Below are positions 5,890 to 6,163 of a stretch of DNA of 6,163 bases, piece after piece. The notes beneath the pieces were generated by a model, which worked only from the letters and a program-made list of their open reading frames with translations, made no database searches and was not told the DNA's origin. Every line of letters begins with the position of its first letter. The first letter of the stretch is position 1. Both the position numbers and the translations under genes were made by a program. This DNA is from Gammaproteobacteria bacterium (GTDB lineage Bacteria > Pseudomonadota > Gammaproteobacteria > GRL18): positions 1-6,163 of the forward strand of contig DAOVUK010000216.1 of NCBI GenBank assembly GCA_030632625.1, given 5' to 3'.

Positions 5890-6163
5890 TTATTCCTGTC
5901 CCGGTCTCATGGTGCCGCCCGCAGCCGGTGCACCACTGCCCTGAGTGAACACCTGGGTGAGATAGCTGGGCGGAAGCACACCCAGATACTGATATAAAAT
6001 GGACAGATTGAGGCGAAATAAAGACTCAAAACTACTCACTGAATCAGCAGGATTATAATCACCAAACCACCAGAACCAGTCCGAGCCTTCACAAACCGCC
6101 AGCTGCTGTTCGGCTCTGGCCAGTTCACCGGGATCAAGTTCACCCCGGGCGACCACATCATCA
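5890..6163 (-). CDS. Glycoside hydrolase family 57 protein, C-terminal end (5' part outside the window)
   Basis: Ninety codons are open from the right edge to TAA at 5892-5890. A GTG at 6156 could be read as a start, but the frame stays open to the edge (two Asp codons precede it), and the content is a family C-terminus, so this is a partial gene. The residues CEGSDWFWWFGDYNPADSVSSFESLFRLNL, here positions 24-53 of the fragment, followed by SILYQYLGVLPPSYL, match the conserved tail of bacterial GH57 alpha-glucan hydrolases/transferases (SDWFWWxGD, then FxxLFRxxL and LYxxLGxxPPxxL). The catalytic residues are outside the window, so amylase, branching or amylopullulanase activity cannot be told apart. 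The end (GSGAPAAGGTMRPGQE) is low-complexity. It lies four bases before malQ, consistent with one glucan-degrading operon. Confidence 0.8.
   Translation of the reverse strand, partial: DDVVARGELDPGELARAEQQLAVCEGSDWFWWFGDYNPADSVSSFESLFRLNLSILYQYLGVLPPSYLTQVFTQGSGAPAAGGTMRPGQE
5893..5897 (-). promoter_or_regulatory. malQ ribosome binding site inside the GH57 3' end
   Basis: AGGAA on the minus strand lies seven bases before the malQ ATG (5885-5883). It is part of the last two codons of the upstream GH57 gene, whose TAA is at 5892-5890. This supports translational coupling and decides the long, repeat-containing MalQ start. Confidence 0.7.

Noticed and set aside
5606..5944. Plus-strand open frame of 112 codons antisense to malQ and the GH57 end
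   Set aside because: It overlaps two genes in the other direction, and only the repeat part has any pattern. Not called as a gene without evidence of translation.
6154..6156. GTG as the start of a small 88-residue gene at the right edge
   Set aside because: The frame remains open to the window edge and the sequence matches a GH57 C-terminus, so it is an internal Val codon of a longer gene.

Overview
The window (6,163 bases, moderate GC) looks like a chromosomal segment of a gammaproteobacterium. The basis is a canonical FabA dehydratase, a SprA-related HExxH protein of the type common in that class, and a GH57 / MalQ / pyruvate,phosphate dikinase set. I cannot name the genus. No rRNA, tRNA, CRISPR, transposase or phage gene was seen.

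Layout. Bases 1-390 (minus) hold the N-terminal 130 codons of a SprA-related putative zinc metalloprotease that runs off the left edge. It is divergent from fabA (575-1090, plus), with a 184-base intergenic region that contains a palindrome and an extended -10 candidate. fabA converges on ppdK. The 134-base gap between them is filled by a long inverted array of an 8-base repeat. From right to left on the minus strand there is a probable operon: the 3' end of a GH57 glycosidase gene (off the right edge), malQ starting only 4 bases after it, then ppdK 104 bases further on with its own promoter candidate.

Function. The GH57 enzyme and MalQ (4-alpha-glucanotransferase) point to storage or uptake of alpha-1,4-glucan. 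PPDK interconverts pyruvate and PEP using ATP and phosphate. Together they link glucan turnover to the lower end of glycolysis/gluconeogenesis. FabA acts separately, in unsaturated fatty acid synthesis.

The most unusual content is repetitive DNA. (1) An 18-base tandem repeat with the core GGCTGANGGCTC lies in two unrelated genes, the SprA-like gene and malQ, about 5.5 kb apart and in the same orientation. It is translated in different frames, giving KEPSAN repeats in one protein and SHQPEG repeats in the other. Most base changes between units are silent only if the opposite strand is read, as SLLAEG. (2) The fabA-ppdK gap consists of 7 + 8 octamers of the form TAWGTTNN, arranged head to head around a GC-rich centre. 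There are also two short tandem duplications around the malQ-ppdK junction. These suggest a genome that accumulates and moves short repeats.
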